Shown here: positions 1-9,941 of the stretch, in pieces
Position numbering within the stretch: the first letter of the stretch is position 1
How the letters are laid out: every line of letters begins with the position of its first letter
Source of the DNA: Enterobacteriaceae bacterium RIT714
Lineage (GTDB): Bacteria > Pseudomonadota > Gammaproteobacteria > Enterobacterales > Enterobacteriaceae
Reading direction: 5' to 3'
Length of the DNA: 64,000 nt
Assembly (NCBI GenBank): GCA_009668015.1
Contig: WJYB01000009.1
Location: forward strand, 62,001-126,000
Notes under the pieces: model-generated
Databases searched by the model: none
Seen by the model: the letters and a program-made list of their open reading frames with translations, nothing else
Told to the model about the DNA's origin: nothing
Program-made: the position numbers and the translations under genes

Positions 1-1
1 A

Positions 2-472
2 GAGCTGGAAAAACCAGGCCGTGACCCGCGCCCTGAGTTTAAAACGGCGAAGTTTGCCGAAGGCGTAGAAACGATGAAGGATCTGCTGCCTGGCATGGTG
101 CTGGAAGGCGCAGTGACCAACGTGACCAACTTTGGCGCGTTTGTGGATATTGGTGTGCATCAGGATGGTCTGGTACATATCTCCTCCCTGGCCGACAAGT
201 TTGTTGAAGACCCCCACACGGTGGTTAAAGCTGGCGATATCGTGAAGGTAAAAGTGCTGGAAGTGGATATGCCGCGTAAGCGTATCGCGCTGACAATGCG
301 TCTTGACGAACAGCCAGGTGAAACCAATGCCCGTCGCGGCAACGCGGGTGGCGGACGCGAGCAGTCTCGTCCGGCAGCAAAAGCGGCCAAACCGCGCGGA
401 CGTGAAGCCCAGCCTGCGGGCAACAGCGCGATGATGGATGCGCTGGCGGCGGCAATGGGTAAAAAACGCTAG
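2..472 (+). CDS. yhgF: Tex/YhgF RNA-binding protein, C-terminal part
   Basis: Only the last 156 codons are in the window; the gene begins upstream, and position 2 is the first whole codon. The visible part is an S1 RNA-binding domain ([20 protein letters not shown] followed by HQDGLVHIS), then a basic, Gly/Arg/Ala-rich tail ending in [13 protein letters not shown] residues. This matches the C-terminus of E. coli YhgF, a Tex-family protein that binds nucleic acid and is linked to transcription and translation quality. Upstream position next to feoABC is the same as in K-12. The family assignment is firm; the precise cellular role is less settled. Confidence 0.95.
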   Translation, partial: ELEKPGRDPRPEFKTAKFAEGVETMKDLLPGMVLEGAVTNVTNFGAFVDIGVHQDGLVHISSLADKFVEDPHTVVKAGDIVKVKVLEVDMPRKRIALTMRLDEQPGETNARRGNAGGGREQSRPAAKAAKPRGREAQPAGNSAMMDALAAAMGKKR

Positions 473-484
473 TCCTGTCACCAG

Positions 485-518
485 GTTTGCCCGGTAGCCT
501 TACGCTTACCGGGCAAAC
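485..518. repeat. Hairpin after yhgF, REP-like
   Basis: A 12-bp inverted repeat (GTTTGCCCGGTA at 485-496, its complement at 507-518) starts 12 bases after the yhgF stop. There is no T-run on either side, so it looks more like a REP-type element or RNA 3' stabiliser than an intrinsic terminator. Confidence 0.6.
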
Positions 519-680
519 GCCACTTCTCACTGACATCCAGCATTAAGAGAAATAAATAAGAACGTACTCACTCATTTAATGAGAAAGGATGGAACCGATT
601 GCATATCCATATTTAAACCGTCGGTTATCACTTAGTTAACAAATTAATTATCTATACCTTATTCACCATTTCAATAAATA

Positions 681-694
681 TTGAGCAAGGTCAA
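681..694. promoter_or_regulatory. Candidate FNR site upstream of feoA
   Basis: TTGAGCAAGGTCAA keeps TTGA-N6-TCAA of the FNR consensus TTGAT-N4-ATCAA, with one inner mismatch in each half. E. coli feo is activated by FNR when oxygen is low, so this site is expected here. It lies about 120 bases before the feoA start in an AT-rich stretch. Confidence 0.55.
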
Positions 695-748
695 ACACTG
701 CTCTGATTAATAGCCATATGAACATTCCGTCACATTTTATATATTGCC

Positions 749-772
749 GATAGAAACCATTCTCATTATCAT
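749..772. promoter_or_regulatory. Candidate Fur box upstream of feoA
   Basis: The stretch ending CATTCTCATTATCAT resembles the Fur consensus GATAATGATAATCATTATC over its right half. It sits about 40 bases before feoA, where Fur repression of ferrous uptake would act. The left half is weak. Confidence 0.5.
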
Positions 773-792
773 CAGATCTGTTGATTATTTAA

Positions 793-1041
<249 letters not shown>

Positions 1042-1071
1042 ATCGCCAGCCGTTATTCCGAGTCTAAAACA

Positions 1072-3390
1072 ATGAAAAAATTAACCATTGGCTTAATTGG
1101 TAATCCTAATTCCGGCAAGACAACCTTATTTAATCAGTTAACCGGCGCACGTCAGCGCGTGGGAAACTGGGCAGGTGTGACGGTAGAAAGAAAAGAAGGT
1201 CAGTTCCCGACAACAGACCATCAGGTTACGCTGGTCGATCTGCCCGGCACCTATTCACTGACCACCATATCTTCGCAAACCTCGCTCGATGAACAGATCG
1301 CCTGTCACTATATTCTGAGCGGCGACGCCGATTTACTGATTAACGTGGTGGATGCTTCCAACCTTGAGCGCAATCTCTATCTGACGCTGCAACTGCTGGA
1401 GCTGGGTATTCCGTGTATCGTCGCGCTGAACATGCTTGATATTGCTGAAAAGCAAAAGATCCGCATCGACATTGACGCGCTTTCCGCCCGACTCGGTTGC
1501 GCGGTTGTCCCGCTGGTCTCCACCCGCGCTCGCGGGATTGATGCGCTGAAACTGGCGATCGACCGTCATTCAGCCAATACCGATATCGAACTGGTGCATT
1601 ACGCCCAACCGCTGCTGCGCGAAGCCGAATATCTGGCGCAGGAGATGTCCCGGACCATGCCGCCAAAACAGCGACACTGGCTTGGCCTGCAAATGCTTGA
1701 AGGTGATATTTATAGCCGCAGCTATGCAGGCGACGCCGCAGATAAGCTGGACATCGCCCTGGCGCGTCTCAATCAGGAGCTTGACGATCCGGCCCTGCAC
1801 ATCGCTGATGCCCGCTATCAAAGCATCGCGGCCATTTGCGACGTGGTGAGCAATACCCTGACCGCCGAACCGAGCCGTTTCACTGCGGCAGTGGATAAAA
1901 TTATTCTCAATCGCTTCCTTGGCCTGCCCGTCTTCCTGCTGGTGATGTATGTGATGTTCCTGCTCGCCATCAATATCGGCGGCGCGCTACAGCCGCTTTT
2001 CGATGTGGGTTCGGTGGCGATTTTTATTCACGGCCTGCAATGGCTCGGCTACACGCTGCACTTCCCGGAATGGCTGACGATCTTCCTCGCGCAGGGGCTG
2101 GGTGGCGGTATCAATACCGTTCTGCCGCTGGTGCCGCAGATCGGGATGATGTACCTGTTCCTCTCCTTCCTTGAGGATTCCGGCTATATGGCCCGCGCGG
2201 CCTTTGTGATGGACCGCCTGATGCAGGCGCTGGGTCTGCCCGGTAAATCCTTTGTGCCGCTGATTGTTGGCTTTGGCTGTAATGTGCCATCCGTGATGGG
2301 AGCGCGTACCCTTGATGCCCCGCGTGAGCGGCTGATGACCATCATGATGGCGCCGTTTATGTCCTGCGGCGCGCGTCTGGCGATCTTTGCCGTCTTTGCA
2401 GCGGCATTCTTCGGCCAGGAGGGGGCGCTGGCCGTCTTCTCGTTGTACGTACTGGGTATCGTCATGGCGATCCTCACCGGGCTGATGCTCAAACACACCA
2501 TCATGCGCGGCGAAGCGTCTCCGTTTGTGATGGAGCTGCCGGTCTACCATGTGCCGCATATTAAGAGCCTGCTGATTCAGACCTGGCAGCGCCTGAAAGG
2601 CTTTGTGCTGCGCGCCGGTAAAGTCATCGTGATCGTCAGTATTTTCCTTAGCGCACTGAATAGCTTTACGCTAAACGGTGACGCCGCCGATAACATTAAC
2701 GACTCTGCGCTCGCCTCTGTCAGCCGTGTCATTACGCCGCTGTTCAAGCCGATTGGCGTACATGAAGATAACTGGCAGGCCACCGTCGGTCTATTCACCG
2801 GTGCGATGGCGAAAGAAGTGGTCGTCGGGACGCTGAACACCCTCTACACCGCAGAAAATATTCAGGAAGAGGCGTTTAATCCGGCTGAATTCCATCTCGG
2901 CGACGAGCTGGTCAGTGCCGTTGATGAGACCTGGCAGAGCCTGAAAGATACCTTCAGCCTCAGCGTGCTGGCCAACCCCATAGAAGCCAGTAAAGGCGAT
3001 GGCGAAATGGCGACGGGTGCGATGGGCGTGATGAGCCAGAAGTTTGGCAGCGCCTCGGCGGCCTACAGCTATTTGATCTTCGTCCTGCTCTACATTCCCT
3101 GCATTTCGGTGATGGGGGCGATTGCGCGCGAATCCAGCCGCAGCTGGATGGGCTTCTCGGTGCTGTGGGGACTGAACATCGCTTATTCACTGGCCACCGT
3201 GTTCTATCAGGCCACTAACTTCAGTCAACACCCGCGCTACAGCCTGGTGTGCATTCTGGCGGTGGTGTTGTTTAACGTGGTTGTGCTGGGGTTACTGCGC
3301 CGGGCGCGAAGCCGCATTGACGTCAATCTGCTGGCAACGAATAAAACGGCGGCAACCTGCTGCAACAGCCCGGCAGGCGACTGTCACTAA
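1072..3390 (+). CDS. feoB: Ferrous iron permease FeoB
   Basis: 772 residues, against 773 in E. coli. The N-terminal cytosolic G domain has the P-loop GNPNSGKT (residues 10-17) and the G3 motif DLPGTY near residue 56. A helical GDI-like region follows, then a polytopic inner-membrane part from about residue 280 with the two Gate motifs characteristic of FeoB (including the GFGCNVP segment). It moves Fe2+ into the cytoplasm, driven or gated by nucleotide hydrolysis. The Cys pair near the C-terminus (TCCNS) is normal for enteric FeoB. It is the middle gene of feoABC and looks intact. Confidence 0.98.
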   Translation: MKKLTIGLIGNPNSGKTTLFNQLTGARQRVGNWAGVTVERKEGQFPTTDHQVTLVDLPGTYSLTTISSQTSLDEQIACHYILSGDADLLINVVDASNLERNLYLTLQLLELGIPCIVALNMLDIAEKQKIRIDIDALSARLGCAVVPLVSTRARGIDALKLAIDRHSANTDIELVHYAQPLLREAEYLAQEMSRTMPPKQRHWLGLQMLEGDIYSRSYAGDAADKLDIALARLNQELDDPALHIADARYQSIAAICDVVSNTLTAEPSRFTAAVDKIILNRFLGLPVFLLVMYVMFLLAINIGGALQPLFDVGSVAIFIHGLQWLGYTLHFPEWLTIFLAQGLGGGINTVLPLVPQIGMMYLFLSFLEDSGYMARAAFVMDRLMQALGLPGKSFVPLIVGFGCNVPSVMGARTLDAPRERLMTIMMAPFMSCGARLAIFAVFAAAFFGQEGALAVFSLYVLGIVMAILTGLMLKHTIMRGEASPFVMELPVYHVPHIKSLLIQTWQRLKGFVLRAGKVIVIVSIFLSALNSFTLNGDAADNINDSALASVSRVITPLFKPIGVHEDNWQATVGLFTGAMAKEVVVGTLNTLYTAENIQEEAFNPAEFHLGDELVSAVDETWQSLKDTFSLSVLANPIEASKGDGEMATGAMGVMSQKFGSASAAYSYLIFVLLYIPCISVMGAIARESSRSWMGFSVLWGLNIAYSLATVFYQATNFSQHPRYSLVCILAVVLFNVVVLGLLRRARSRIDVNLLATNKTAATCCNSPAGDCH

Positions 3391-3400
3391 GAGGTGGAAA

Positions 3401-3640
3401 ATGGCATCAATCATTCAGGTTCGCGATTTACTGGCGCTGCAGGGAAGAATGGAGGCGAAACAGTTAAGCCATTCCCTGCATACCCCGCAGCCGATGATCG
3501 ATGCCATGCTCGAAAGACTGGAAGCCATGGGTAAGGCGATGCGTATCAGGGAAGAGGCTGACGGCTGTCTGTCCGGTAGCTGCAAAAGCTGCCCGCAAGG
3601 GAAAGCCTGTCTGCGCGAGTGGTGGACACTGCGCGGATAA
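3401..3640 (+). CDS. feoC: FeoC, feo operon regulator / FeoB-stabilising protein
   Basis: 79 residues with a winged-helix fold (residues 1-55) and four cysteines, C56, C61, C64 and C70, in the pattern C-x4-C-x2-C-x5-C that binds an Fe-S cluster in Klebsiella FeoC. In Salmonella, FeoC protects FeoB from proteolysis; a regulatory role was the earlier proposal. The start at 3401 follows the RBS GAGGTGG by a few bases and matches E. coli. It begins 10 bases after feoB and is followed at once by a strong hairpin, closing the operon. Confidence 0.95.
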   Translation: MASIIQVRDLLALQGRMEAKQLSHSLHTPQPMIDAMLERLEAMGKAMRIREEADGCLSGSCKSCPQGKACLREWWTLRG

Positions 3641-3645
3641 AAATG

Positions 3646-3671
3646 ACCGGGTGAGCACAGCCTCACCCGGT
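3646..3671. terminator. Hairpin ending feoABC
   Basis: Perfect 10-bp stem ACCGGGTGAG / CTCACCCGGT with a 6-base loop, starting 6 bases after the feoC stop and 10 bases before the end of the convergent DUF1471 gene. There is no long T-run, so termination strength is uncertain; it may serve both strands. Confidence 0.6.
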
Positions 3672-3680
3672 GTTATCGGA

Positions 3681-3950
3681 TTACTTATAAACATCCGCGG
3701 TGGCGCGAACGTCTTTCTCCATTTTTTCTGCGCTGGTCACCACATAGTACGTTCCGCCCAGCTCATCCGCTTTTTTCGACAACTCTTTGCGGGCATCCAT
3801 CGGGGCCGATGTACTTGAGGTGGAGATTTCACCCAGTTTCGTCAGGTTCATCTCTTTCACTTTATCTTTTTCCAGTTCTTTCGCTGCAAACACGCCAAAT
3901 GAAATCGATCCGATAACCAGAGATGTGACAATACCTTTAATCAGTTTCAT
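3681..3950 (-). CDS. DUF1471 (YhcN/BhsA/McbA-type) periplasmic protein
   Basis: 89 residues. The start at 3950 gives a Sec signal peptide (MKLIKG, hydrophobic core, cleavage near VFA-AKE). The mature part, with LGEISTSSTSAPMDARKELSKKADELGG and YYVV, fits the DUF1471 family of small stress- or biofilm-related envelope proteins. The exact member cannot be named. It lies on the minus strand downstream of bioH, in the slot held by yhgA in E. coli K-12, so this is a lineage-specific occupant. A longer reading frame to 4037 would bury the signal peptide and is not preferred. Confidence 0.8.
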   Translation of the reverse strand: MKLIKGIVTSLVIGSISFGVFAAKELEKDKVKEMNLTKLGEISTSSTSAPMDARKELSKKADELGGTYYVVTSAEKMEKDVRATADVYK

Positions 3951-4000
3951 AACAATGACTCTCCATAGGATTGTTGTTTTGATCATCGAAGGCTGAATAG

Positions 4001-4029
4001 CCGCAACGATACTTTGAGTATTGTTGCGG
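4001..4029. repeat. Hairpin between bioH and the DUF1471 gene
   Basis: 13-bp inverted repeat with one mismatch (CCGCAACGATACT at 4001-4013, AGTATTGTTGCGG at 4017-4029) and a 3-base loop, 30 bases after the bioH stop. It has no T-run. It could be a bioH 3' end or a regulatory dyad for the next gene. Confidence 0.45.
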
Positions 4030-4061
4030 TATGTCACTTTTTCCAGCGGAACAGATAATAA

Positions 4062-4835
4062 TTAAGCAAAACGCTGACTTAACGCCGTCAGGGCAGCGCA
4101 AAACTCTGTCGGATGCGAAATGAAAGGCGCGTGTGCCGCTTTGGCGATCACCAGTGATTCACTCTGCGGCCACAAATCATCCAGCAGGGGAACGATTTTG
4201 CGCGGAACCAGCCCGTCCAGATAGCCATAAATGCGCAGATGCGGCATCGCAAGCGCAGCCAGCGGTTCGCGCAGGTCGACGGTTTTCAGGATCTCAAGAC
4301 CGCCGTTGAGCACGTCAACCTCCGGCATGGGCAGGGAAAGCACCGTGTTTTTCAGCATTCGCGCATCCTGCCGCGCCGTTTCCGTTCCCAGAGTTTGCAA
4401 CGCCAGAAAGCGCTCAACCGTGCGCTGGAAATCGTCACTGAGCTGCTGCTGAAACCCCGCCAGAACCTCTGGCTTAATGCCAGGCCACTCATCACGCGCG
4501 CTAAAGCAAGGAGATGACGCGACGGTCACCAGCGCCTGAACCCGCTCCGGGTACGTGAGAGCAACCTGGCTTGCCACCAATCCCCCCAGACTCCAGCCGA
4601 GCCAGATCGCCTTTTGCGGCGCGTGCTCAAGAACGCGTTGCGCCATCTCATCGAGCGGCATGGCATCAAAACCACGGCTGCGCCCGAATCCAGGCAAGTC
4701 CACCAGATGCAGGGTAAAATGCGAGGCCAGTTCCGCTTTTACGCAATGCCACACCTCAGCGTTCAGTCCCCATCCGTGCAGCAGCACAAGATGACAATTT
4801 CCCGTCCCCACGGTCTGCCACCAAAGATTCTTCAT
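4062..4835 (-). CDS. bioH: Pimeloyl-[acyl-carrier protein] methyl ester carboxylesterase
   Basis: 257 residues, an alpha/beta hydrolase like E. coli BioH (256). It removes the methyl group from pimeloyl-ACP methyl ester, ending the disguised fatty-acid cycle that makes the biotin precursor pimelate. The oxyanion region HGWGLN (20-25), the nucleophile elbow GWSLGG with Ser82, an Asp in GYLDG and a His in AAHAPF form the catalytic triad. It is cytoplasmic. It is divergent from gntX, with 35 bases between the two start codons, and stands alone rather than with the bio operon, as in other enterics. Confidence 0.97.
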   Translation of the reverse strand: MKNLWWQTVGTGNCHLVLLHGWGLNAEVWHCVKAELASHFTLHLVDLPGFGRSRGFDAMPLDEMAQRVLEHAPQKAIWLGWSLGGLVASQVALTYPERVQALVTVASSPCFSARDEWPGIKPEVLAGFQQQLSDDFQRTVERFLALQTLGTETARQDARMLKNTVLSLPMPEVDVLNGGLEILKTVDLREPLAALAMPHLRIYGYLDGLVPRKIVPLLDDLWPQSESLVIAKAAHAPFISHPTEFCAALTALSQRFA

Positions 4836-4870
4836 CGGTTATTGTTCTCTTTTTAATAAGGAGGTTGCTC

Positions 4871-5554
4871 ATGCTAACAGTGCCCGGCTTATGCTGGCTA
4901 TGCCGAATGCCGCTCAGGCTAAGTCGCTGGGGAATTTGCTCAGTCTGCACGCGGGCGGTCAAAAGCCGCATTCGCTGTTGTCCGCAGTGCGGTTTACCCG
5001 CCAACAATGAAAAAATGCCCTGTGGAAGATGCCTGCAAAAACCCCCGCTCTGGAGCGATTTGGTGGCGGTGAGTGACTATATTCAGCCTCTGAGCGGCCT
5101 GATCCACCAGCTCAAGTTTTCCGCTCAAAGCCAGCTGGCCCAGCCGCTTGCACGCCTGTTATTGCTGGGGGTTATGCACGCAAGGCGGACGCGGGCCTTG
5201 CCACGGGTTGATCTGCTCATCAGCGTGCCGCTCCACTCTCGCCGTCACTGGCGTCGCGGCTACAATCAAAGCGACCTGCTGTGTCGTCCCCTCGCCCGCT
5301 GGCTGCGCTGTGCATGGCATCCGCAGACGCTGAAACGGATCCACGCCACGGCGATCCAGCACCAGCTCAGCGCGCGATTACGCAAAAGGAACCTTAAAAA
5401 CGCCTTTCGCCTTGAATTGCCGGTAAAAGGGCGCCATATCGCGATTGTGGATGATGTCGTTACGACCGGCAGCACCGTGGCGGAGCTTTCCCGACTGCTT
5501 TTGCAAAGCGGCGCGGCGTCGGTTCAGGTATGGTGTTTATGTCGTACCTTGTAG
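4871..5554 (+). CDS. gntX: ComF-family phosphoribosyltransferase-like protein GntX
   Basis: 227 residues, exactly the E. coli length. The N-terminal part has zinc-finger-type cysteines (C8, C11, C23, C26, C36, C37, C40, C51, C54). The C-terminal part has the phosphoribosyltransferase PRPP loop VDDVVTTGST (193-202). The family (ComF/GntX/YhgH) is tied to DNA uptake and use of DNA as nutrient; the old gluconate name reflects early mapping. The start at 4871 is preceded by AAGGAGG; a TTG six bases earlier is less likely. The gene is 61 bases before nfuA. Confidence 0.95.
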   Translation: MLTVPGLCWLCRMPLRLSRWGICSVCTRAVKSRIRCCPQCGLPANNEKMPCGRCLQKPPLWSDLVAVSDYIQPLSGLIHQLKFSAQSQLAQPLARLLLLGVMHARRTRALPRVDLLISVPLHSRRHWRRGYNQSDLLCRPLARWLRCAWHPQTLKRIHATAIQHQLSARLRKRNLKNAFRLELPVKGRHIAIVDDVVTTGSTVAELSRLLLQSGAASVQVWCLCRTL

Positions 5555-5615
5555 CCCTTTTCCGATGGGCGTATTATTATACCCAGGTAATTTAGTCAAC
5601 TATTAGGCCAAAGCT

Positions 5616-6191
5616 ATGATCCGTATTTCCGATTCTGCACAATCACACTTTGCCAAACTGCTGGCAAATCAGGAAGAAGGGACGCAGATCCGCGTGTTTG
5701 TGATTAATCCAGGCACTCCGAATGCAGAATGCGGTGTCTCTTATTGTCCTCCGGACGCTGTGGAAGCATCTGACACTGCCCTGAAATTTGAGCAGCTCAC
5801 CGCCTATGTCGATGAGTTAAGCGCGCCGTATCTTGACGACGCGGAAATTGATTTTGTAACTGACCAGCTGGGCTCTCAGCTGACGCTGAAAGCACCGAAC
5901 GCCAAAATGCGTAAAGTGTCTGAAGACGCACCGCTGATGGAGCGTGTGGAATACCTGCTGCAATCCCAGATCAACCCGCAGCTGGCGGGCCACGGCGGTA
6001 AAGTCACGCTGATGGAGATCACCGAAGACGGTCTGGCGATTCTGCAATTCGGCGGCGGCTGTAACGGCTGTTCCATGGTTGACGTCACGCTGAAAGAAGG
6101 GATCGAGAAGCAGATGCTGAGCGAATTCCCTGAGCTGAAAGGCGTACGCGATCTGACCGAACACCAGCGCGGCGAGCACTCGTACTACTAA
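5616..6191 (+). CDS. nfuA: Fe-S biogenesis protein NfuA
   Basis: 191 residues, as in E. coli. It has an N-terminal degenerate A-type scaffold domain (about 1-95) lacking the usual cysteine set, and a C-terminal Nfu domain with [10 protein letters not shown]149 and C152 bind a [4Fe-4S] cluster at a dimer interface. It carries clusters to apo-proteins such as aconitase and lipoyl synthase, and is needed under oxidative stress or iron shortage. It follows gntX with its own RBS region and a possible promoter in the 61-base gap. A short REP-type hairpin follows the stop. Confidence 0.97.
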   Translation: MIRISDSAQSHFAKLLANQEEGTQIRVFVINPGTPNAECGVSYCPPDAVEASDTALKFEQLTAYVDELSAPYLDDAEIDFVTDQLGSQLTLKAPNAKMRKVSEDAPLMERVEYLLQSQINPQLAGHGGKVTLMEITEDGLAILQFGGGCNGCSMVDVTLKEGIEKQMLSEFPELKGVRDLTEHQRGEHSYY

Positions 6192-6206
6192 GTTCCTGTC
6201 TGTTCG

Positions 6207-6233
6207 TGCCCGGAGGCCCTGTCCTGCCGGGCA
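6207..6233. repeat. Hairpin after nfuA
   Basis: 7-bp stem TGCCCGG / CCGGGCA starting 15 bases after the nfuA stop. It is a short REP-like element without a T-run, possibly an mRNA 3' stabiliser. Confidence 0.45.
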
Positions 6234-6314
6234 TGCTTTGCCCCTTCCCCGCCATAACATGACCTGCGTCTCATAATTCAAATTTTGCGCGTCCGGGTGA
6301 TTCTCAATCGGCCT

Positions 6315-6330
6315 ATGTTACCCGTATCAT
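6315..6330. promoter_or_regulatory. GntR operator 1 upstream of gntT
   Basis: ATGTTACCCGTATCAT fits the GntR palindrome ATGTTA-N4-TAACAT, with two mismatches in the right half. It lies 162 bases before gntT. gntR itself is at 34380-35375. In E. coli, gntT is repressed by GntR and activated by CRP. Confidence 0.7.
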
Positions 6331-6456
6331 TCACGTGGGCACTAAGCACCCTCATAACAGCCGTCTAAACTTAACCGTTTAACAGGCAAACAGCATGAGT
6401 GCCGTTTCTTCTCTGTTCCCAGTTGGGACAACCGGAAAATTGTCGTTGAAACAATG

Positions 6457-6472
6457 ACGTTACCCATAACAA
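6457..6472. promoter_or_regulatory. GntR operator 2 upstream of gntT
   Basis: ACGTTACCCATAACAA keeps the GTTA-N4-TAAC core of the GntR operator. It lies 20 bases before the gntT start, so binding here would block elongation or translation initiation. Pairing with the site 142 bases upstream allows looping, as proposed for E. coli gntT. Confidence 0.75.
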
Positions 6473-6491
6473 TTCATAGGCCAGGTTAATC

Positions 6492-7808
6492 ATGCCATTA
6501 GTTATCGTCGCTATCGGTGTTGTCTTATTACTGCTCTTGATGATCCGTTTCAAACTGAACGGCTTCATCGCTCTGGTTCTGGTGGCACTTGCAGTCGGTT
6601 TGATGCAAGGCATGCCGCTGGTGAAAGTCATCAGCTCAATTAAAGCAGGTGTGGGCGGAACGCTCGGCAGCCTGGCGCTGATCATGGGCTTTGGCGCCAT
6701 GCTCGGAAAAATGCTGGCAGACTGCGGTGGCGCGCAGCGTATCGCGACCACGCTGATTGCCAAATTTGGTAAACAACACATTCAGTGGGCGGTGGTATTA
6801 ACCGGTTTTACCGTCGGTTTCGCGCTGTTCTATGAAGTCGGTTTCGTGCTGATGCTGCCGCTGGTCTTCACCATCGCGGCGGCGGCTAACATCCCGCTGC
6901 TGTATGTGGGTGTGCCAATGGCTGCTGCGCTTTCGGTTACTCACGGCTTCCTGCCGCCGCACCCGGGTCCAACCGCTATCGCGACCATTTTCCACGCGGA
7001 TATGGGTAAAACCCTGCTGTTCGGTACCATTCTGGCGATCCCGACGGTTATCCTGGCCGGTCCGGTGTTTGCCCGCTGCCTGAAAGGCATCGACAAGCCG
7101 ATCCCTGAAGGTCTGTACAGCGCGAAAACCTTTACCGACGAAGAGATGCCGAGCTTTGGCGTCAGCGTCTGGACCTCTCTGGTACCGGTAGTGCTGATGG
7201 CGATGCGCGCCGTGGCGGAAATGGTGCTGCCGAAAGGTCACGCATTCCTCTCCGTTGCAGAGTTCCTCGGTGACCCAGTAATGGCAACGCTGATTGCCGT
7301 TCTGATTGCCCTCTTCACCTTCGGCCTGAATCGCGGTCGTTCGATGGATCAGATCAACGACACGTTGACCTCCGCCATCAAGATTATCGCCATGATGCTG
7401 CTGATCATTGGCGGCGGCGGTGCGTTCAAGCAAGTTCTGGTGGATAGCGGCGTTGATAAATACATCGCTTCCATGATGCATGAAACCAACATCTCGCCGA
7501 TTCTGATGGCGTGGTCTATTGCTGCGGTTCTGCGTATTGCTCTGGGTTCCGCGACCGTTGCGGCCATCACCGCGGGTGGTATCGTTGCGCCACTGATTGC
7601 GACAACAGGCGTTAGCCCGGAGCTGATGGTTATCGCGGTGGGTTCCGGTAGCGTGATTTTCTCTCACGTCAACGATCCGGGCTTCTGGCTGTTCAAAGAG
7701 TATTTCAACCTGACCATTGGCGAGACCATCAAGTCCTGGTCAATGCTGGAAACGATTATTTCGGTGTGCGGCCTGATAGGGTGTCTGCTGCTGGGAATGG
7801 TGGTTTAA
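6492..7808 (+). CDS. gntT: High-affinity gluconate:H+ symporter GntT
   Basis: 438 residues, the E. coli GntT length. It is a polytopic inner-membrane protein of the gluconate permease (GntP) family, with about 12-14 hydrophobic segments and the family motifs GFLPPHPGPTA and SHVNDPGFWLF. It imports gluconate, which GntK (33726-34253) phosphorylates for the Entner-Doudoroff pathway. Two GntR operators precede it and a bidirectional intrinsic terminator follows 10 bases after the stop. GntU in this window is its low-affinity relative. Confidence 0.97.
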   Translation: MPLVIVAIGVVLLLLLMIRFKLNGFIALVLVALAVGLMQGMPLVKVISSIKAGVGGTLGSLALIMGFGAMLGKMLADCGGAQRIATTLIAKFGKQHIQWAVVLTGFTVGFALFYEVGFVLMLPLVFTIAAAANIPLLYVGVPMAAALSVTHGFLPPHPGPTAIATIFHADMGKTLLFGTILAIPTVILAGPVFARCLKGIDKPIPEGLYSAKTFTDEEMPSFGVSVWTSLVPVVLMAMRAVAEMVLPKGHAFLSVAEFLGDPVMATLIAVLIALFTFGLNRGRSMDQINDTLTSAIKIIAMMLLIIGGGGAFKQVLVDSGVDKYIASMMHETNISPILMAWSIAAVLRIALGSATVAAITAGGIVAPLIATTGVSPELMVIAVGSGSVIFSHVNDPGFWLFKEYFNLTIGETIKSWSMLETIISVCGLIGCLLLGMVV

Positions 7809-7811
7809 GCC

Positions 7812-7842
7812 AAAAAAAACCCGCCGGTTGGCGGGTTTTTTG
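7812..7842. terminator. Bidirectional terminator between gntT and malQ
   Basis: Stem AACCCGCC / GGCGGGTT with loop GGTT, flanked by eight A on the left and six T on the right. This gives an intrinsic terminator on both strands, serving gntT (plus) and malPQ (minus), whose stop codons lie 5 bases or less beyond either side. Confidence 0.93.
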
Positions 7843-7844
7843 TT

Positions 7845-9932
7845 TTATGGCTTCCTGACGACGGCCTTTCTGCGCTTATCCAAATCCTTAATCAGCTTGT
7901 TCACCCCTTCATCGGCAAACATCTTCTCAAGCGTGGCAGATAATTTGCGCCGCCAGTTCTTGTACTGATAGCTGGTTCCAGGAATGTTGACTGGCTCCGC
8001 CATTCCCAGCCAGTCCTCCGGTTGCAGACCGAGCAACGCACTGTTGCTGTCGGCGATATAACGCTGCATCCCACGGTTTAACGTCGCGGTCATTGCCATT
8101 AGCGAGGCCTTACGCCCGGTGCGTTTCGGCAAACAGCCATATTTGTGCAGCGCATCCAGCAAACCTTGTTTCGCCAGCTCGCGATCCTGATATAACCCGC
8201 GCAACACCACTTCGTCAGGATACAGCCCTAGCGTTTTGCCGAGCGTGAGATCACCGCTTTCCCAATAGCCTCGCAGCGTAGGAAGATCATGCGTTGTCGC
8301 GACAGCCATTGATTGTTCAGGATACGCTTTCGGCGAACGGAACGTCTTCTCATGGTCACTTTCAAAATAGAGTACTTTGTAGGAGTAAACGCCACTGTCG
8401 CGCAGTTTGCTGACAATTTCAACCGGCACGGTGCCGAGATCTTCACCAATCACCATGCAGCTGTGACGCTTGCTTTCAAGCGCGAGGATGGAGAGCAGGT
8501 CATCCACCGGATACTGGACATAGGCCCCATGATCCGCCGTTTCACCGTAAGGGATCCACCACAGTCGCAGCACAGACATCACGTGGTCGATGCGCAGTGC
8601 GCCGCAGTTTTGCATGTTGGCGCGCAGCAGATCGATAAACGGTTCGTAAGCCCGCGCGACCATGACATGAGGGTCAATCGGCGGCAGCCCCCAGTTCTGA
8701 CCCAGCGGACCGAGGATATCCGGTGGCGCACCGACCGAGGCTTTCAGGCAGTATAATTCGCGGTCACACCAGGTTTCCGCCCCGCCTTCCGCCACGCCAA
8801 CCGCCAGATCGCGATACAGGCCAATCGGCATCTTATAGCCCTGGCTGACCTGCCAGCAGTCTGCGAACTGGCTATAAGCCAGCCACTGCAGCCACAGATA
8901 AAAATCCACTTCATCCGCGTGCTTTTGACAAAAGGCTTTCACTTCTGCGGAATCGACCGACTGATACGCTTCGGGCCACACCGGCCAGCCCCAGCGCATT
9001 TCATCCTCTTTCACCTGATACGCATGCAGCGCGTCAAACGCCGCCTGCCAGTAAAGGCTTTCGCCTTCCTGAAGGGCGAACTGGCGAAACGCTTTCATCT
9101 GGTCGTCGTCGCGTGTTGCGAAGCTTTTCCACGCCATGCGCAGTGCGGCCATTTTAAGCGCCGTAACGGTGGCGTAGTCCACCCAGTCGGTATCGCGGGC
9201 TTGTTTCAGCGCCTGCTGCGTGGTGCTCAACGTCCACCACTCCTGGGCCTGCGGGTTGTGCTTAAAATCATCGAGCGCGTTGACGTCGATATAAATCACA
9301 TTCAGCCAGCGGCGAGACGATGGGCTGTACGGGCTGGCGCTTTCCGGATTCGCCGGATAGAGGGCATGAATCGGGTTCAGGCCGATAAATGCGCCGCCGC
9401 GCTCCCCGACGTCGGCCAGCATCTTTTTTAGATCGCCAAAATCGCCAATCCCCCAGTTGTCGTCAGAACGCAGCGTATACAGCTGGACGCATGCGCCCCA
9501 CAGTTTTTTACCTTCACGCAGCGCCTGCGGTTCGTAGCAGCGTTTCGGCGCGACAATCACCCGGCAATGGAAACGCCGATCCTCCTGAGTGAGCGTCAGC
9601 GTGTGATAGCCTTCGGGCAGTTTTGTCGGCAGGTTGAGCGTCTTTCCCCCCGTCGCGAGACCTTTATGCAACTGCCCGTCTTCGGTGGTCAGCAGCCAGC
9701 TAAACTCGCCGCGGCCTTCCACCATCAACGGCATTTTTTTACCCGCGGTGTACACCTTCACCACCGGGATGGGCGCTACCGCCGCTTTCGCGACGGGTTT
9801 TGCCGTGTGCATAGCGTCCAGCAAACGTCTTTTGGTTTCAGCGCCAATTGACTGTGGTTTGCCGTGAGCATTGATGTAACTGGGGCTGATCCCCGCCGCC
9901 AGCGCGGCATTATCCAGACGTTTGCTATCCAT
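7845..9932 (-). CDS. malQ: 4-alpha-glucanotransferase (amylomaltase)
   Basis: 695 residues, against 694 in E. coli; a GH77 enzyme. It disproportionates maltodextrins, transferring glucanosyl units and releasing glucose, so that MalP gets long enough substrates. The GH77 landmarks are visible: RIDHVMS with the catalytic Asp, IGEDLGTVP with the acid/base Glu, and TTHDLPTL with the transition-state Asp. It is cytoplasmic. It is second in malPQ, 9 bases after malP, on a transcript activated by MalT. Confidence 0.97.
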   Translation of the reverse strand: MDSKRLDNAALAAGISPSYINAHGKPQSIGAETKRRLLDAMHTAKPVAKAAVAPIPVVKVYTAGKKMPLMVEGRGEFSWLLTTEDGQLHKGLATGGKTLNLPTKLPEGYHTLTLTQEDRRFHCRVIVAPKRCYEPQALREGKKLWGACVQLYTLRSDDNWGIGDFGDLKKMLADVGERGGAFIGLNPIHALYPANPESASPYSPSSRRWLNVIYIDVNALDDFKHNPQAQEWWTLSTTQQALKQARDTDWVDYATVTALKMAALRMAWKSFATRDDDQMKAFRQFALQEGESLYWQAAFDALHAYQVKEDEMRWGWPVWPEAYQSVDSAEVKAFCQKHADEVDFYLWLQWLAYSQFADCWQVSQGYKMPIGLYRDLAVGVAEGGAETWCDRELYCLKASVGAPPDILGPLGQNWGLPPIDPHVMVARAYEPFIDLLRANMQNCGALRIDHVMSVLRLWWIPYGETADHGAYVQYPVDDLLSILALESKRHSCMVIGEDLGTVPVEIVSKLRDSGVYSYKVLYFESDHEKTFRSPKAYPEQSMAVATTHDLPTLRGYWESGDLTLGKTLGLYPDEVVLRGLYQDRELAKQGLLDALHKYGCLPKRTGRKASLMAMTATLNRGMQRYIADSNSALLGLQPEDWLGMAEPVNIPGTSYQYKNWRRKLSATLEKMFADEGVNKLIKDLDKRRKAVVRKP

Positions 9933-9941
9933 CGCGCTTCC

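Noticed and set aside
4001..4029. Intrinsic terminator for bioH
   Set aside because: The stem is good, but there is no T-run on the minus strand, so I list it only as a hairpin.
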